Assembly: GCA_017962845.1 (NCBI GenBank)
Contig: JAGCUN010000035.1
Coordinates: forward strand, 175,678-239,677
Direction: 5' to 3'
DNA from: Bacteroidales bacterium
GTDB taxonomy: Bacteria; Bacteroidota; Bacteroidia; Bacteroidales; WCHB1-69
DNA: 64,000 bases
Shown piece by piece: positions 27,466 to 37,249 of the stretch (position 1 is its first letter; each line of letters starts with the position of its first letter). A program made the translations under genes and the position numbers. The notes beneath the pieces were generated by a model, which was not told where the DNA came from, searched no databases, and saw nothing but the letters and a program-made list of their open reading frames with translations.

Positions 27466-28917
27466 CTATTGTTCGTCAGCCCCCTCTTTTTCGAAGAAGT
27501 TATCCGCAAAATTGAGCAGATACACCTGCGAGCTGGCTCGGGTGATGGCGGTATAAAGCCAGCGGAAATAACCCTTGGTGAGGATGCCGTCGCGGATGAG
27601 CCCTTGGTCCAGCAACACCACCGGCCACTGTCCACCCTGCGTCTTGTGGCACGTCAGCGCGTACGAGAACTTCACCTGTACCGCATTCAAAAAAGGATCT
27701 TCCTTCATCTTCGCATACCGCTCCCGCTTGGTGGGAATGTCCGCATAGTCTTCACTGACAGCGTAATACAATTTGTCTAAATCTGCTCTGCTTAACGATG
27801 CCCCCTCACAGGTCAGACTCTCCAAAATAATCTTGATGTCGATATCACCATGGTTGGGATAATCGCACAAACGTACGGTCACATCCGCAAAACGGAAACC
27901 GTAAAGCTCCTGTATCTTGTTGATGGACAATATCTCCAGACTGTCGCCATTGGCTATAAATCCCACTTCTTGGTCATCTTTGATCCAAAAATAGTTGTTT
28001 TTCACGGCAATCAACAAGTCACCGGAGGCAATCTCTTCCTCTTTGTACAGAATTCGATGTCGGATCTCTTGGTTGTAGATGTATGCCCTTTTGTTGGAAT
28101 AGGTGATCGTGACAATCTCCTCGGGCGTGTAACGGCCATAAAGTTCATTGAACAGTTCCTCGAGGTCTTCGCCGTTAATGCGCTTGCAATCAGTGAATTT
28201 TGGAGCGGGGAGTATGGGAAAGCTAAAGTCTTCATCCTCCATGCGCTGACGCAGCTGTGAGGCATTGTGCAAGATCCCCGACTTAAGGTTCTGTCGCGTC
28301 ACATCGGTCAGCGTGGCCTGCGCCGCCGTCAGCGAGAAGTTGCGCTGGATGTACTCAATGGAAAGTGCCGGACTCTCCTCGAAGTTGACGGGTGGCAACT
28401 GTGCTCCGTCGCCCACCAGCAGAAGCTGACAGCCGGAACCCTCAAAAACGTATGAGAAGAGGTCGTCCATCAGACTGTTATTGCCGAACAGCGACGACTC
28501 CGACACCCCGTCGGCAATCATCGAGGCCTCATCCACGATGAAGAGGGTGTTCACCAGTCGGTTCGGACGGCGCGAGAAAACACTCATCCCGTCTTTGTTC
28601 TTCACCCAGTAAAGACATTTGTGTATGGTGTAGGCCTTCATGCCCGAATAAATCGAGAACACCTTCGCCGACCTCCCCGTAGGCGCCAGCAGAATGCAGT
28701 TCTTCCGCACCTGCTGCAACGACCGCACCAGCGCGCTCACCAATGTGGTCTTGCCCGTTCCCGCATAGCCGTTCAGAATAAATAGCTGATGCCCCTCCGG
28801 CTCGCACACAAACGCGGTGAGCGCGCGCGCCGCCACCGCCTGCGAAGCCGTCAGCTCAAAAGGAATCTGATTCCTGAATATCCTTGCAAACTCCAACGGA
28901 CTCATCCCATTCCTCAT
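27466..28917 (-). CDS. RecD/Pif1-like superfamily 1 DNA helicase
   Basis: A 483-residue SF1B helicase. Walker A is NGYAGTGKTTLVSALVRSL (near residue 49), motif Ib LLAPTGRSAKVFS, Walker B FIVDEASMIAD, motif III LLVGDGAQLPPVNF, and the C-terminal UvrD_C_2 segment has SYALTCHKTQGGQWPVV and YTAITRASSQVYLLN. It lacks the long N-terminal extension of RecD2, so it fits the short stand-alone RecD-like helicases common in Bacteroidota. The likely role is 5'-3' DNA unwinding in repair or replication restart. No recB or recC is nearby. Confidence 0.88.
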   Translation of the reverse strand: MRNGMSPLEFARIFRNQIPFELTASQAVAARALTAFVCEPEGHQLFILNGYAGTGKTTLVSALVRSLQQVRKNCILLAPTGRSAKVFSIYSGMKAYTIHKCLYWVKNKDGMSVFSRRPNRLVNTLFIVDEASMIADGVSESSLFGNNSLMDDLFSYVFEGSGCQLLLVGDGAQLPPVNFEESPALSIEYIQRNFSLTAAQATLTDVTRQNLKSGILHNASQLRQRMEDEDFSFPILPAPKFTDCKRINGEDLEELFNELYGRYTPEEIVTITYSNKRAYIYNQEIRHRILYKEEEIASGDLLIAVKNNYFWIKDDQEVGFIANGDSLEILSINKIQELYGFRFADVTVRLCDYPNHGDIDIKIILESLTCEGASLSRADLDKLYYAVSEDYADIPTKRERYAKMKEDPFLNAVQVKFSYALTCHKTQGGQWPVVLLDQGLIRDGILTKGYFRWLYTAITRASSQVYLLNFADNFFEKEGADEQ

Positions 28918-28929
28918 TTTAACCTAACC

Positions 28930-29030
28930 CACTAATTCTTAACCTTTTCACTTCTTCACTCCTTCACTTTTATCTCTCAACTTTCAACTCTCAGTTTTCA
29001 ATTCTCAACTTTCAACTCTCAACTTTCAGT
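28930..29030. repeat. Pyrimidine-rich short tandem repeat spacer
   Basis: The gap between tamL and the helicase gene consists of degenerate repeats of TCAACTTTCAACTCTCA and similar 7-9-base units. On the transcribed minus strand this is purine-rich (GAGAGTTGAAAGTTGAG). It has no coding potential and no clear hairpin. It resembles spacers elsewhere in the window but is the most regular one. Confidence 0.65.
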
Positions 29031-31472
29031 TTAAAAAGCGTGTCCAATACCAAATATGATGTTGAGGGACCTGTTGCAGGTGAGCTTGCCGGCATCGTCC
29101 TTCCGGAATTGTATCCAGTGGTCACCCTCCGCCTTGCAGGGGTCGTAAATCGGCAAAGCCAAGTCCACACGGATAATGAAAAAGTTGAAATCCAAACGAA
29201 TACCAGCACCAGCGCCCAATCCAATCTCTTTGTAGAAACGCTTCAAATTGAATTCCGCATTCGGCATATCCTCGTCCTTGTGCGTCAGCCATATATTACC
29301 TGCATCCACAAACAACCCGTATTTGATGAACTTGTACAGCGTACCGCGGTACTCTAAGTTCATCTCCAACTTGATGTCGCCCGTGCGGATGTCGTTCTTC
29401 AAGTTCTCGTTGGCCTCGTTGTAGTAGGAACCTGGTCCCAAAGTGCGGTAATCCCAGGCCCTCATGCTGTTCGAGCCACCCAAGTAAAAACTCTTTTCAA
29501 ACGGCATCGTGTGCGCATTCCACAACGGGATTCCCAGACCAAAATTGAATCTCGTGGCGATGGAGTTGTTTTTGTTGATGGTGTAGCTGTAGCGCAGGTC
29601 AATCTCCGCCAGCTCGAAATTACCATAGTTGTGCTTCGCAATCAGATAGTGCCCATATTCATCCTTGGGAGCCTTAGCCATCGCGCAGATGCTCGACAAT
29701 AACATGCCCGATGACTCCAACTTCAAACGAATGATGAGCGAGTTCCGGGTGTTGGCAAAAGGATGGATGTAGGTGAGACCGTATTTGAAGGATAATAGGA
29801 TGTTGTCCTTGTATTTTGATTGGAAGTCTTTGGAATAGAGTGACATGACCTCATAAAACTCATCGCCCTTTGGCCGGATGTCGATAATACTCAAATCAGC
29901 TGGCGTGATGGTATGGGTGAGGTTGGTGGTGTAGGCTAAAGTATAGATCAATGCCGCATTATAGATACCACGGTTGAATAGATAGCTGTCCTCGTAATGT
30001 GCACCGAGTTTAATCGAGGTCTTGTAGGTGGTGGCGTCAATTTTTTGCGTTTGTCGGAAGAAAAGAAGACGCGGGAAATCCATTGAGACTTCGGCACCTA
30101 TTTCCTTGTTTTCCCAAACGAAAGCTGCCGGTTCTTCCTCGGTCTTGGTGCGAATGCGGAAGCCTAAACCACCATAAACGTTGATGCTGAAAAATTCAGC
30201 ACTGCGGAACAGGTTCTTGTTGGTATAGGTGAGCGACAAGTCGGTTTTGTCGCTGCGGGCTTCGAATTCAATGGAAAGAGAATGCAACTTGTTGCGTTTC
30301 AGATAATAGTAGGTATCTAATTGTCCAGTCCTGTTGGTCGAATCGCGCTTGCCAGTATTCTCCACCAACACCACGTCAAGATAACTGAAGTTGCGTAAGT
30401 CGTTGAGCTTTTTACGTGAGCGGGTGACCAACGATTCCGAATAGGACTCGCCCTTCTTGGTGAGGATGTTGTCCACCAAAATTCTCGGTCGGATGTCGCG
30501 CACCGGCTTGTCCTTGGCATTCTTGGGGATGGAGTCGCGACGGGTGGAGACAATGTAGTAGTTGGTGTTGTCGCTCTTGCTGCGGTGATATTTGGTGGTC
30601 AGCAACTGCGACGAGTCAGCTTGTGTGTTGAAATTCGGATAGATGGTTACATCGTTGAAGTAGAACTTGTAGGCGTGGTTCTCTTTGATGGCAGGGTCTT
30701 TGATGCGGTTGAAGTTGACGAGAATATTGACGACCAGCGTTTTATGCCCCTTCTTGTCGCGATAGTCCGCCGCATGAATGGTGTCAATGCTGAAGGAGAT
30801 GATGTCGTTGGAAACATAGTAATAGCCGTTGTCGCGGATGTTGCCAACGATGCGGTCTCTCTCTTCCAACAATGTCTCGGCATTGTATTTGTCGCCCGGG
30901 TTGATGAGCCGGTTCACCGTATCTTTCTGGATGATACGCTTGTACTCAAAAATATCCACAAAATAACGGATATCTCTGATGTAATAAGGCTCACCAGCTT
31001 CAACATAATAGATGACCTCTGCCTTGTGCCGCCGCGGATGCAACTTGTTGGGGTCTTTGTAAATGATGGTGTCCCATGCCTTTGCCTCGAAATAACCCCA
31101 GTTTTTGGTGGCCGTGTAAATCTGGTCCAGCGAGTAGGAAATCATTGTGGTGTCCAACAATACCGGCTCCTCGCCCGCATTGCGCATCTTCTGCATGAAC
31201 TTCGTGTCCTTGATGACATTGCCCGCTGAGTCGGTCTTGGGCAAGTTGTTGACGTACAGACTGGTGCGGATGGGGAACACATCCAAAAACTTCTTGTTGG
31301 TGATGGGACGCACCATGTAACTGAGGTCGTCCAACAGCACGTCCCGATTTTTGTCCACCACCTTCACGCTGTTCTTGGTCAGCATGTACTCGCCGTCCGC
31401 CAAGTGCTTCGACGGATTGCAGGCACTCAACAGCAGGCCAAGAATAAGAAGGGGGAACAGGAGTCTTCGCAT
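29031..31472 (-). CDS. tamL: TamL-like Omp85 lipoprotein (BamA/TamA family)
   Basis: Omp85-family outer-membrane protein, 813 residues. Unusually for the family outside Bacteroidota it starts with a lipoprotein signal, LLFPLLILGLLLSACNPSK. Periplasmic POTRA-like domains follow (YYVEAGEPYYIRDIRYFVDI and LLEERDRIVGNIRDNGYYYV), then a C-terminal barrel (about 430-813) with FEKSFYLGGSNSMRAWDYRT, the conserved barrel loop motif, and a terminal strand ending GIGHAF. TamL is thought to pair with TamB in envelope biogenesis; no tamB is in the window. It lies 2 bases after lolA, suggesting co-transcription. Confidence 0.85.
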   Translation of the reverse strand: MRRLLFPLLILGLLLSACNPSKHLADGEYMLTKNSVKVVDKNRDVLLDDLSYMVRPITNKKFLDVFPIRTSLYVNNLPKTDSAGNVIKDTKFMQKMRNAGEEPVLLDTTMISYSLDQIYTATKNWGYFEAKAWDTIIYKDPNKLHPRRHKAEVIYYVEAGEPYYIRDIRYFVDIFEYKRIIQKDTVNRLINPGDKYNAETLLEERDRIVGNIRDNGYYYVSNDIISFSIDTIHAADYRDKKGHKTLVVNILVNFNRIKDPAIKENHAYKFYFNDVTIYPNFNTQADSSQLLTTKYHRSKSDNTNYYIVSTRRDSIPKNAKDKPVRDIRPRILVDNILTKKGESYSESLVTRSRKKLNDLRNFSYLDVVLVENTGKRDSTNRTGQLDTYYYLKRNKLHSLSIEFEARSDKTDLSLTYTNKNLFRSAEFFSINVYGGLGFRIRTKTEEEPAAFVWENKEIGAEVSMDFPRLLFFRQTQKIDATTYKTSIKLGAHYEDSYLFNRGIYNAALIYTLAYTTNLTHTITPADLSIIDIRPKGDEFYEVMSLYSKDFQSKYKDNILLSFKYGLTYIHPFANTRNSLIIRLKLESSGMLLSSICAMAKAPKDEYGHYLIAKHNYGNFELAEIDLRYSYTINKNNSIATRFNFGLGIPLWNAHTMPFEKSFYLGGSNSMRAWDYRTLGPGSYYNEANENLKNDIRTGDIKLEMNLEYRGTLYKFIKYGLFVDAGNIWLTHKDEDMPNAEFNLKRFYKEIGLGAGAGIRLDFNFFIIRVDLALPIYDPCKAEGDHWIQFRKDDAGKLTCNRSLNIIFGIGHAF

Positions 31473-31474
31473 CG

Positions 31475-32116
31475 TTATCTCATATCATTAACTTCAACTC
31501 CCGGGTACTTCGACTTGTTGAACTTGAAGGTGCTGTCGTCCATAGCAGTATTGGTGGTGAAAGTGTCGAAATAGTAGGTGTAAATGGTGTTGTCTTTCTC
31601 GTAAATGGAGGTGCGCACAATCTCTTTCTTCGCCTTATCCACCACAATTCTGATTTTGTAGTACGATTGCCCTTTCTTCGGCGTAAGGTCGATGATTTGC
31701 ACCGCCTTGTTTTTTTCGGTATCTTCTCGTATGAACTTGGCAGTGAACTCTTTCGACCACGTGGCCAGCATCTTGGCGGGATTCAAAGCGTCATCGTCGC
31801 TCTCCTCATAGTCGTAAATCGAAACCTCGTTGGTGGATTTTTGGTAGTTCCACATCGTGGTTCCGTCACAATAAAACACTTGGTCGTCAAAAGTGATGTA
31901 GTATTGGTCACCTTTGATGAACGCAACACCCGACAAGGCCGACAAGGTCTTTTTCTCCTTTTCGGCTTTATAGGTGTAGTTGATCTTCATCGTGGTGAAA
32001 GCTTTGTACTTGGTGTCCAGCTCTTGCATGATGGCATTGGCGCCTCCGTCGGTCTTTTGGGCAACGCCCACCACCGTGAGGCTCAACATGATCAGGATGA
32101 CGATAATCTTTTTCAT
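31475..32116 (-). CDS. lolA: Outer-membrane lipoprotein carrier LolA
   Basis: LolA shuttles lipoproteins through the periplasm from LolCDE to the outer membrane. The 213-residue protein has a signal peptide (MKKIIVILIMLSLTVVGVAQ) and the half-barrel pattern MKINYTYKAEKEKKTLSALS, GVAFIKGDQYYITFDDQVFY, CDGTTMWNYQKSTNEVSIYD, AKMLATWSKEF and YYKIRIVVDKAKKEIVRTSI. This is the usual Bacteroidota LolA layout. It is followed 2 bases later by tamL. Confidence 0.9.
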   Translation of the reverse strand: MKKIIVILIMLSLTVVGVAQKTDGGANAIMQELDTKYKAFTTMKINYTYKAEKEKKTLSALSGVAFIKGDQYYITFDDQVFYCDGTTMWNYQKSTNEVSIYDYEESDDDALNPAKMLATWSKEFTAKFIREDTEKNKAVQIIDLTPKKGQSYYKIRIVVDKAKKEIVRTSIYEKDNTIYTYYFDTFTTNTAMDDSTFKFNKSKYPGVEVNDMR

Positions 32117-32135
32117 AACTGTACTTTTTAGAAGG

Positions 32136-33038
32136 TTATCGAATGTCGTTCAGGAAGTTATGGCAGATTTGCGAGAAGACGGCTCGGAGACTGTCCCGCC
32201 AGTCGGGAATGTCGATGTGGAAGTCTTGTGCCGTTTTAGACAGGTCGAAAAGCGAAAAGTTGGGTCTTGTAGCCGCCGTGGGGTATTCAGCGGTGCTGAT
32301 GGGATTGACTTGGCAGCGTTTCCCCATCTCCTTTTCTGCCAACTGCATAATCTCACAGGCAAAGTCATACCACGAGCATTTTCCGCTGTTTGCAAAATGA
32401 TAGACTGATACATCTTTCAGATTATCAGATTGTTGCAGGATGCAGATGAGCAGGTTTGCCAAGTCGGCCGCCAAAGTGGGACAGCCCACTTGGTCGTTCA
32501 CCACGCCGATGCTTTCTTTGGTGGATGCCAACCGCAGCATAGTCTTCACAAAGTTGTTGCCGTAAGGAGAGTAGAGCCATTCGGTACGCACGATTACGGC
32601 CTTGCAGCCGCTGCGCATGATGGCCTGCTCGCCCGCCCATTTCGACTTCCCATATACCGATAATGGATTCGGCATCATGTCGGGCGTGTAGGGTGTTTTG
32701 CTCTGACCGTCAAATACATAGTCGGTGGATACGTGAACCAGCATTGCGCCTGCCTCTTGGGCAGCCTGGGCCAGATGTGCAACCGCTGTCTCATTCAGCA
32801 GGTAGGCTTTCTCCACATCACTCTCGGCCTTATCAACCGCCGTGTAGGCCGCCGCATTGATGATGCACTGCACCTTTTCGCGCCGCATCATCTCCCGTAT
32901 GGCATCCGGCTGCGTGATGTCCAACTCTTCCACATCCGTGAAAATAAAGCGGAAATCTTCAGAATATTGGGGTGCAAGGGCTTGTAAGCTTTTGCCTAAC
33001 TGACCGTTAGCACCGGTTACGAGGACGTTTTGCTGCAT
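32136..33038 (-). CDS. rfbD: dTDP-4-dehydrorhamnose reductase
   Basis: Last step of dTDP-L-rhamnose synthesis, for O-antigen or other surface glycans. It is a short-chain-dehydrogenase fold with NAD(P)-binding VTGANGQLGKSLQALAP at the N-terminus and active-site YGKSKWAGEQAIM (YxxxK); VSTDYVFDGQ and WLYSPYGNNFVKTML are RmlD signatures. I start it at the ATG at 33038, giving 300 residues; a longer reading to 33104 adds an N-terminus with no family similarity. It is not in an rml cluster: rfbA, B and C are absent from the window. Confidence 0.92.
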   Translation of the reverse strand: MQQNVLVTGANGQLGKSLQALAPQYSEDFRFIFTDVEELDITQPDAIREMMRREKVQCIINAAAYTAVDKAESDVEKAYLLNETAVAHLAQAAQEAGAMLVHVSTDYVFDGQSKTPYTPDMMPNPLSVYGKSKWAGEQAIMRSGCKAVIVRTEWLYSPYGNNFVKTMLRLASTKESIGVVNDQVGCPTLAADLANLLICILQQSDNLKDVSVYHFANSGKCSWYDFACEIMQLAEKEMGKRCQVNPISTAEYPTAATRPNFSLFDLSKTAQDFHIDIPDWRDSLRAVFSQICHNFLNDIR

Positions 33039-33065
33039 GATAAAGGTGTAGAATTTTTCAGTTTG

Positions 33066-33073
33066 CAAAGGTA
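33066..33073 (-). promoter_or_regulatory. -7 box upstream of rfbD
   Basis: TACCTTTG on the minus strand, 28 bases before the rfbD ATG, in the short gap after dgt. It supports the downstream start at 33038 over the longer reading, whose start codon would lie upstream of this promoter. Confidence 0.5.
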
Positions 33074-33105
33074 CAACAAATCTTCCAATACACCGCAGCC
33101 ACAAC

Positions 33106-34425
33106 TCAATTCATCCCTGAAATTTTACGGAAAACTTTCAGCGCGTAGCGGTCCGTCATCCCCGACAGATGATCCACTACCACGCGCAGTTGGTAATAGT
33201 CGGGCAACTCCTCAAATCGTGTCACTTCACACTCTTTCAGAGCCACCTCTACAATGCTATTAGACAGTAGTTTAAGCGCTCTTTTTCGATATTCTTTTCC
33301 TTTGATAAATAATGATGTGATGAAAAAGTCCAAAAGCCCCCTCAACACATTGCTGCCTAACATTTCCAATTCGTAAATGCTTTCAATGGAAAAGATTTTT
33401 TCAATGCAGAATATCTGTAGATGATTCGCCAATGGAGAATCCGCAAAAATAAGTTCTTGATTGTAGGTGCCTTTCTCAATTTCTTTAATATGAACTTCAA
33501 AATTGTGAAATGCAGTCTCTACTAATTTTGTAATCAATGAATTGCGGATGTTGGTAATTTTGGCTTTATCGGGAATGTCCTCTTTCAGAATGTCGTAAAT
33601 TAGCGGAAAATCTTGCCCGATGGCCTCGCTCAGCATGTCAAGACTATACAGATTGTTCTTGAAACCGTCCTCCAAATCCATGGTGAGATAGCAGATGGAA
33701 TCGGCGGCCTCCACCAGATAGCATAGCGGGTGGCGTACTATCCGTCCATCCACCATTAACCCACATTGCTCTGCAATTGACTGTAAATAAGATTTTTCCG
33801 ACTGAAAAACGCCTACTTTTTTGGTCTCAATGCGGCTTTTGTCAATCTCTCCATAGTTGGGATACTTGACGCAGGCGGCCAACGTAGGGCAGGTGAGGTT
33901 CAACCCATAACAGTCGTTTACGCTCTGCAGTTTGGTGAGCACACGCAGCCCCTGCGCATTGCCATCAAAATGGATGAAGTCGCGCTGCTCCTCTTCCGTC
34001 AACTGCAAAGGCACATCTTTCCGACTGAAAAACGCCTTGAAGTAGTCCTGGATGACCGTCTCGCCGAAATGTCCGAACGGCGGGTTGCCGATGTCGTGAA
34101 TGAGGCAGGCATTCTCCAAGATGAGGGTGATTTTGCGGAAAAGATCCAGTTGGTCGCAGTTGGCACGTTGTTGTATGACAGGGCTTTCGCAGCAGCGGAT
34201 GCTGAACGAATGGCCCACCGACATCACCTCTAATGAGTGGGTGAGGCGCGAATGAATGTTGTCGTTTTCAGTCAGTGGAAACACCTGAGTTTTGGCGTGC
34301 ATACGGCGGGTGGCCGGACTGAAGATGATACGCCCGAAGTCGCTCTCAAAAGCGTTGCGGGCGTCGGTCTTCCGCTGCGACGGACGGATGCGTTCGGTGG
34401 TCAGGAGCCGGTTCCAGTCCATCAT
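33106..34425 (-). CDS. dgt: Deoxyguanosinetriphosphate triphosphohydrolase-like protein (HD domain)
   Basis: Hydrolyses dNTPs, typically dGTP, to the nucleoside and triphosphate. The 439 residues carry the HD motif pattern: RLTHSLEVMSVGHS, then CLIHDIGNPPFGHFGE, and a later YLVEAADSICYLTMDLEDGF with the fourth metal Asp. FSPATRRMHAKTQVFPLTEN matches Dgt N-termini. The start overlaps the ROK stop by one base (TAATG), implying coupled translation. It may also affect defence against phage through dNTP depletion, but nothing nearby supports such a role. Confidence 0.92.
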   Translation of the reverse strand: MMDWNRLLTTERIRPSQRKTDARNAFESDFGRIIFSPATRRMHAKTQVFPLTENDNIHSRLTHSLEVMSVGHSFSIRCCESPVIQQRANCDQLDLFRKITLILENACLIHDIGNPPFGHFGETVIQDYFKAFFSRKDVPLQLTEEEQRDFIHFDGNAQGLRVLTKLQSVNDCYGLNLTCPTLAACVKYPNYGEIDKSRIETKKVGVFQSEKSYLQSIAEQCGLMVDGRIVRHPLCYLVEAADSICYLTMDLEDGFKNNLYSLDMLSEAIGQDFPLIYDILKEDIPDKAKITNIRNSLITKLVETAFHNFEVHIKEIEKGTYNQELIFADSPLANHLQIFCIEKIFSIESIYELEMLGSNVLRGLLDFFITSLFIKGKEYRKRALKLLSNSIVEVALKECEVTRFEELPDYYQLRVVVDHLSGMTDRYALKVFRKISGMN

Positions 34426-35369
34426 TACAGCTGTACTAAAGCCGCAGCGCCAAGGATGGCGGCGTCGTTGGCGTTGAGTTGGGTGGGGAGGATGGCGATT
34501 TTGTCGCGCTGCATGCAGAGCAGATGCTCGTTGAAGGCGATGCGGAGCGGGTCGAACAACCAGTGTCCGGCTTGTATGATACCGCCCATCAGGAAGATAG
34601 CCTCAGGCGCTAAGGTGGTGGCTGCGTTGGCGATGCCGATGCCGAGATGCTCGGCGGTGATGACCCATGTGCGGATGGCCGTTTCATCCCCGCGGTCGGC
34701 GGCCTCCGAAAGCCATTGACAGTCGGCTCCCTCGTGCGGTTCTACGCCCATTTCTTTACACAAATCATTGTAATTCTGTACGATACCACGTGCGGAGGTG
34801 TACTCCTCGAGGCAGCCTCTGCGCCCGCAGGTACATAACCGCCCGCCAGGATGCAAAATGGTGTGCCCCACCTCGCCGCCAAAACCGTCGTGGCCATATA
34901 CCAACTTGCCGTCGGCGAAGATGCCACTGCCCACGCCCGTTCCGAGCGTGATGACGATGAAGTCGTCCATCTCGCGGGCACCACCATACACCTTCTCTCC
35001 CAATGCCGCCGCGTTGGCATCGTTGGTCAGCGCTACCGGCACCGGCAGTTGCTCGCCCAACAGTTTCGCTAACGGAACCACCCCCGTGAAGACGAGGTTG
35101 GAGGCGTGCTCAATGCAGCCGGTGAAAAAGTTGCCGTTCGGCGCCCCGATGCCAGCTCCTGCTATCTCGCTGAAGGTGAGGTTTCTATCGGCTACTAACT
35201 GGTGAATCGCAGCCGCCACGTCGGCTACATACGCTCCGATTTCCGTGTAACGGCACATCGGCAGGTTCTTGCGCGCCAGACAATGCCCGTCGCGGTCCAC
35301 CAGCCCGATGTCGGTGTTGGTGCCGCCCATGTCAATGCCAATCGCGTAGGGTTTGGTTTCGTTGCTCAT
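34425..35369 (-). CDS. ROK family sugar kinase (probable glucokinase)
   Basis: A 314-residue ROK protein, most likely phosphorylating glucose or a related hexose. It has the phosphate-binding YAIGIDMGGTNTDIGLVDRD, ALTNDANAAALGEKVYGG, VITLGTGVGSGIFADGKLVY, catalytic GHTILHPGG and the zinc site CTCGRRGCLEEYTSA. There is no N-terminal DNA-binding domain, so it is a kinase, not a repressor. It overlaps dgt by one base and follows typA by 20 bases. N-acetylhexosamine specificity is possible. Confidence 0.9.
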   Translation of the reverse strand: MSNETKPYAIGIDMGGTNTDIGLVDRDGHCLARKNLPMCRYTEIGAYVADVAAAIHQLVADRNLTFSEIAGAGIGAPNGNFFTGCIEHASNLVFTGVVPLAKLLGEQLPVPVALTNDANAAALGEKVYGGAREMDDFIVITLGTGVGSGIFADGKLVYGHDGFGGEVGHTILHPGGRLCTCGRRGCLEEYTSARGIVQNYNDLCKEMGVEPHEGADCQWLSEAADRGDETAIRTWVITAEHLGIGIANAATTLAPEAIFLMGGIIQAGHWLFDPLRIAFNEHLLCMQRDKIAILPTQLNANDAAILGAAALVQL

Positions 35370-35389
35370 CGCAGGTGTTTTGGAATGGT

Positions 35390-37213
35390 TTATTCTTCGT
35401 TGGCGGCCTCCGCACGCTGGCGGGCACGCTTGCGCTCAATATCGTTCAAGATGATTTTTCTGACTCTTAACGACTTGGGCGTAACCTCCAAGTACTCGTC
35501 ATTGGCGATAAACTCCATGTACTCTTCCAATGAGAGTTTCACGGCTGGAGCGATACGCATCTTTTCGTCTGAACCGGCTGCACGCATATTGCTGAGCTGC
35601 TTCGACTTACATACATTAATCACCAAGTCGTCTTGACGGATGTGTTCGCCGATGACCTGTCCCTCATACACCATGTCGTTGGGCTCGATGAAGAACGAGC
35701 CGCGGTCTTGCAGCTTGTTGATGGCGTACGGGAACGACTGGCCGGTCTCCATGGAGATGAGCGCGCCGCAATGACGGCCTGGAATTTCGCCCTTCCACGG
35801 CTGGTATTCCAAGAAACGGTGCGACATGATGGCCTCGCCTTCGGTGGCGGTGAGCACCTGGTTGCGCAGACCGATGATACCACGCGACGGAATCTCAAAG
35901 TTGAGGTGGATGCGGTCGCCGACGGTATCCATGGAGGTCATGGTGCCTTTCCGGCGCGAAACATAGTCGATGACACGGCTGGAGAACTCTTCGGGCACCA
36001 GCACGGTGAGTTGCTCAACAGGTTCGCATTTTACCCCATCAATCTCTTTTACAATTACCTGAGGCTGACCTACTTGCAATTCGTAGCCTTCGCGGCGCAT
36101 GGTCTCGATAAGCACAGACAAGTGCAGAATGCCACGACCGAAAACGTTCAAACGGTCCGGAGAGTCGGTCTCCTCTACGCGCAAAGCCAGGTTTTTCTCC
36201 AATTCGAGGAAAAGTCTGTCGCGCAAATGTCTGGAAGTTACATATTTACCCTCTTTCCCAAAGAAAGGTGAGTTGTTGATGGTGAACAACATGCTCATGG
36301 TCGGCTCGTCCACCTTGATGGGCGGCAGCGGCTCGGGATTCTCAAAGTCGGCGATGGTGTCGCCAATATCGAAGTTGTCCAAACCCAACACAGCACAGAT
36401 TTCACCCGGATAGATGGTCTGTTTCATCTTCTCTTTCCCCAACCCCTCAAAAACATATAACTCTTTGATTTTAGATTGGATATGAGTGCCGTCGCGCTTC
36501 ACGAGGGTAACGTTCTGCCCCCAGTCCAAAGTACCTCTCTTCAGTTTGCCGATGGCGATACGTCCCACGTAGGAGGAGTAGTCCAATGAGGAAATCATCA
36601 TCTGAAGGCTGCCCTCTTCCACTTTCGGGTCGGGGATCACTTCGATAATTTTTTCCAAAAGATAGCTCACATCTTCGGTGGGCGTTCTCCAGTCGGGGCC
36701 CATCCAGCCCTGCTTGGCCGAGCCATACACAGTGGGGAAATCCAGCTGGTCGTCGGTGGCACCGAGGTTAAACATCAGCTCGAACACAGCCTCTTGCGCC
36801 AACTCTGGATTGCAGTTGGGCTTGTCCACTTTGTTGATGACCACAATGGGTTTCAGTCCCATTTCGATGGCTTTCTGGCACACGAAACGCGTTTGCGGCA
36901 TGGGGCCTTCCAAAGCATCCACAATCAGCAATACGCCGTCGGCCATGTTCAATACGCGCTCCACCTCACCGCCAAAGTCGCTGTGGCCGGGAGTGTCGAT
37001 GATGTTGATTTTGTAGTCCTTATATCTTACGGAAACATTCTTCGACAAGATGGTGATGCCGCGTTCGCGCTCCAGATCGTTGTTGTCGAGCAACAACTCC
37101 TGCTGCTGCTGGTCCTTGCGGAACAAGTTGCTCTGGTAAAGGAAACGATCCACGAGCGTGGTTTTGCCGTGGTCAACGTGGGCGATAATGGCTATGTTTT
37201 TGATTTTCTGCAC
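35390..37213 (-). CDS. typA: Translational GTPase TypA/BipA
   Basis: Ribosome-associated GTPase of the EF-G group that assists ribosome biogenesis under stress. The 607 residues give the full set: G1 [17 protein letters not shown]2/G3 [14 protein letters not shown] and [17 protein letters not shown]4 VINKVDKP, then beta-barrel and EF-G III/V-like domains and the TypA C-terminal domain ([20 protein letters not shown]). It lies 36 bases below gpmA and 20 bases above the ROK gene. Confidence 0.97.
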   Translation of the reverse strand: MQKIKNIAIIAHVDHGKTTLVDRFLYQSNLFRKDQQQQELLLDNNDLERERGITILSKNVSVRYKDYKINIIDTPGHSDFGGEVERVLNMADGVLLIVDALEGPMPQTRFVCQKAIEMGLKPIVVINKVDKPNCNPELAQEAVFELMFNLGATDDQLDFPTVYGSAKQGWMGPDWRTPTEDVSYLLEKIIEVIPDPKVEEGSLQMMISSLDYSSYVGRIAIGKLKRGTLDWGQNVTLVKRDGTHIQSKIKELYVFEGLGKEKMKQTIYPGEICAVLGLDNFDIGDTIADFENPEPLPPIKVDEPTMSMLFTINNSPFFGKEGKYVTSRHLRDRLFLELEKNLALRVEETDSPDRLNVFGRGILHLSVLIETMRREGYELQVGQPQVIVKEIDGVKCEPVEQLTVLVPEEFSSRVIDYVSRRKGTMTSMDTVGDRIHLNFEIPSRGIIGLRNQVLTATEGEAIMSHRFLEYQPWKGEIPGRHCGALISMETGQSFPYAINKLQDRGSFFIEPNDMVYEGQVIGEHIRQDDLVINVCKSKQLSNMRAAGSDEKMRIAPAVKLSLEEYMEFIANDEYLEVTPKSLRVRKIILNDIERKRARQRAEAANEE

Positions 37214-37249
37214 TGTGTGTTGTTTTTCGTTATTTTTATAAAGGATGAA

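Noticed and set aside
27466..28917. RecD-like helicase as part of a RecBCD or defence operon
   Set aside because: No recB, recC or nuclease gene is adjacent, and stand-alone short RecD-like helicases are ordinary in this phylum.
33106..34425. dgt as part of an anti-phage dNTP-depletion system
   Set aside because: The neighbours are a sugar kinase, typA and rfbD; no sensor or toxin gene lies nearby, so a housekeeping dNTP role is simpler.
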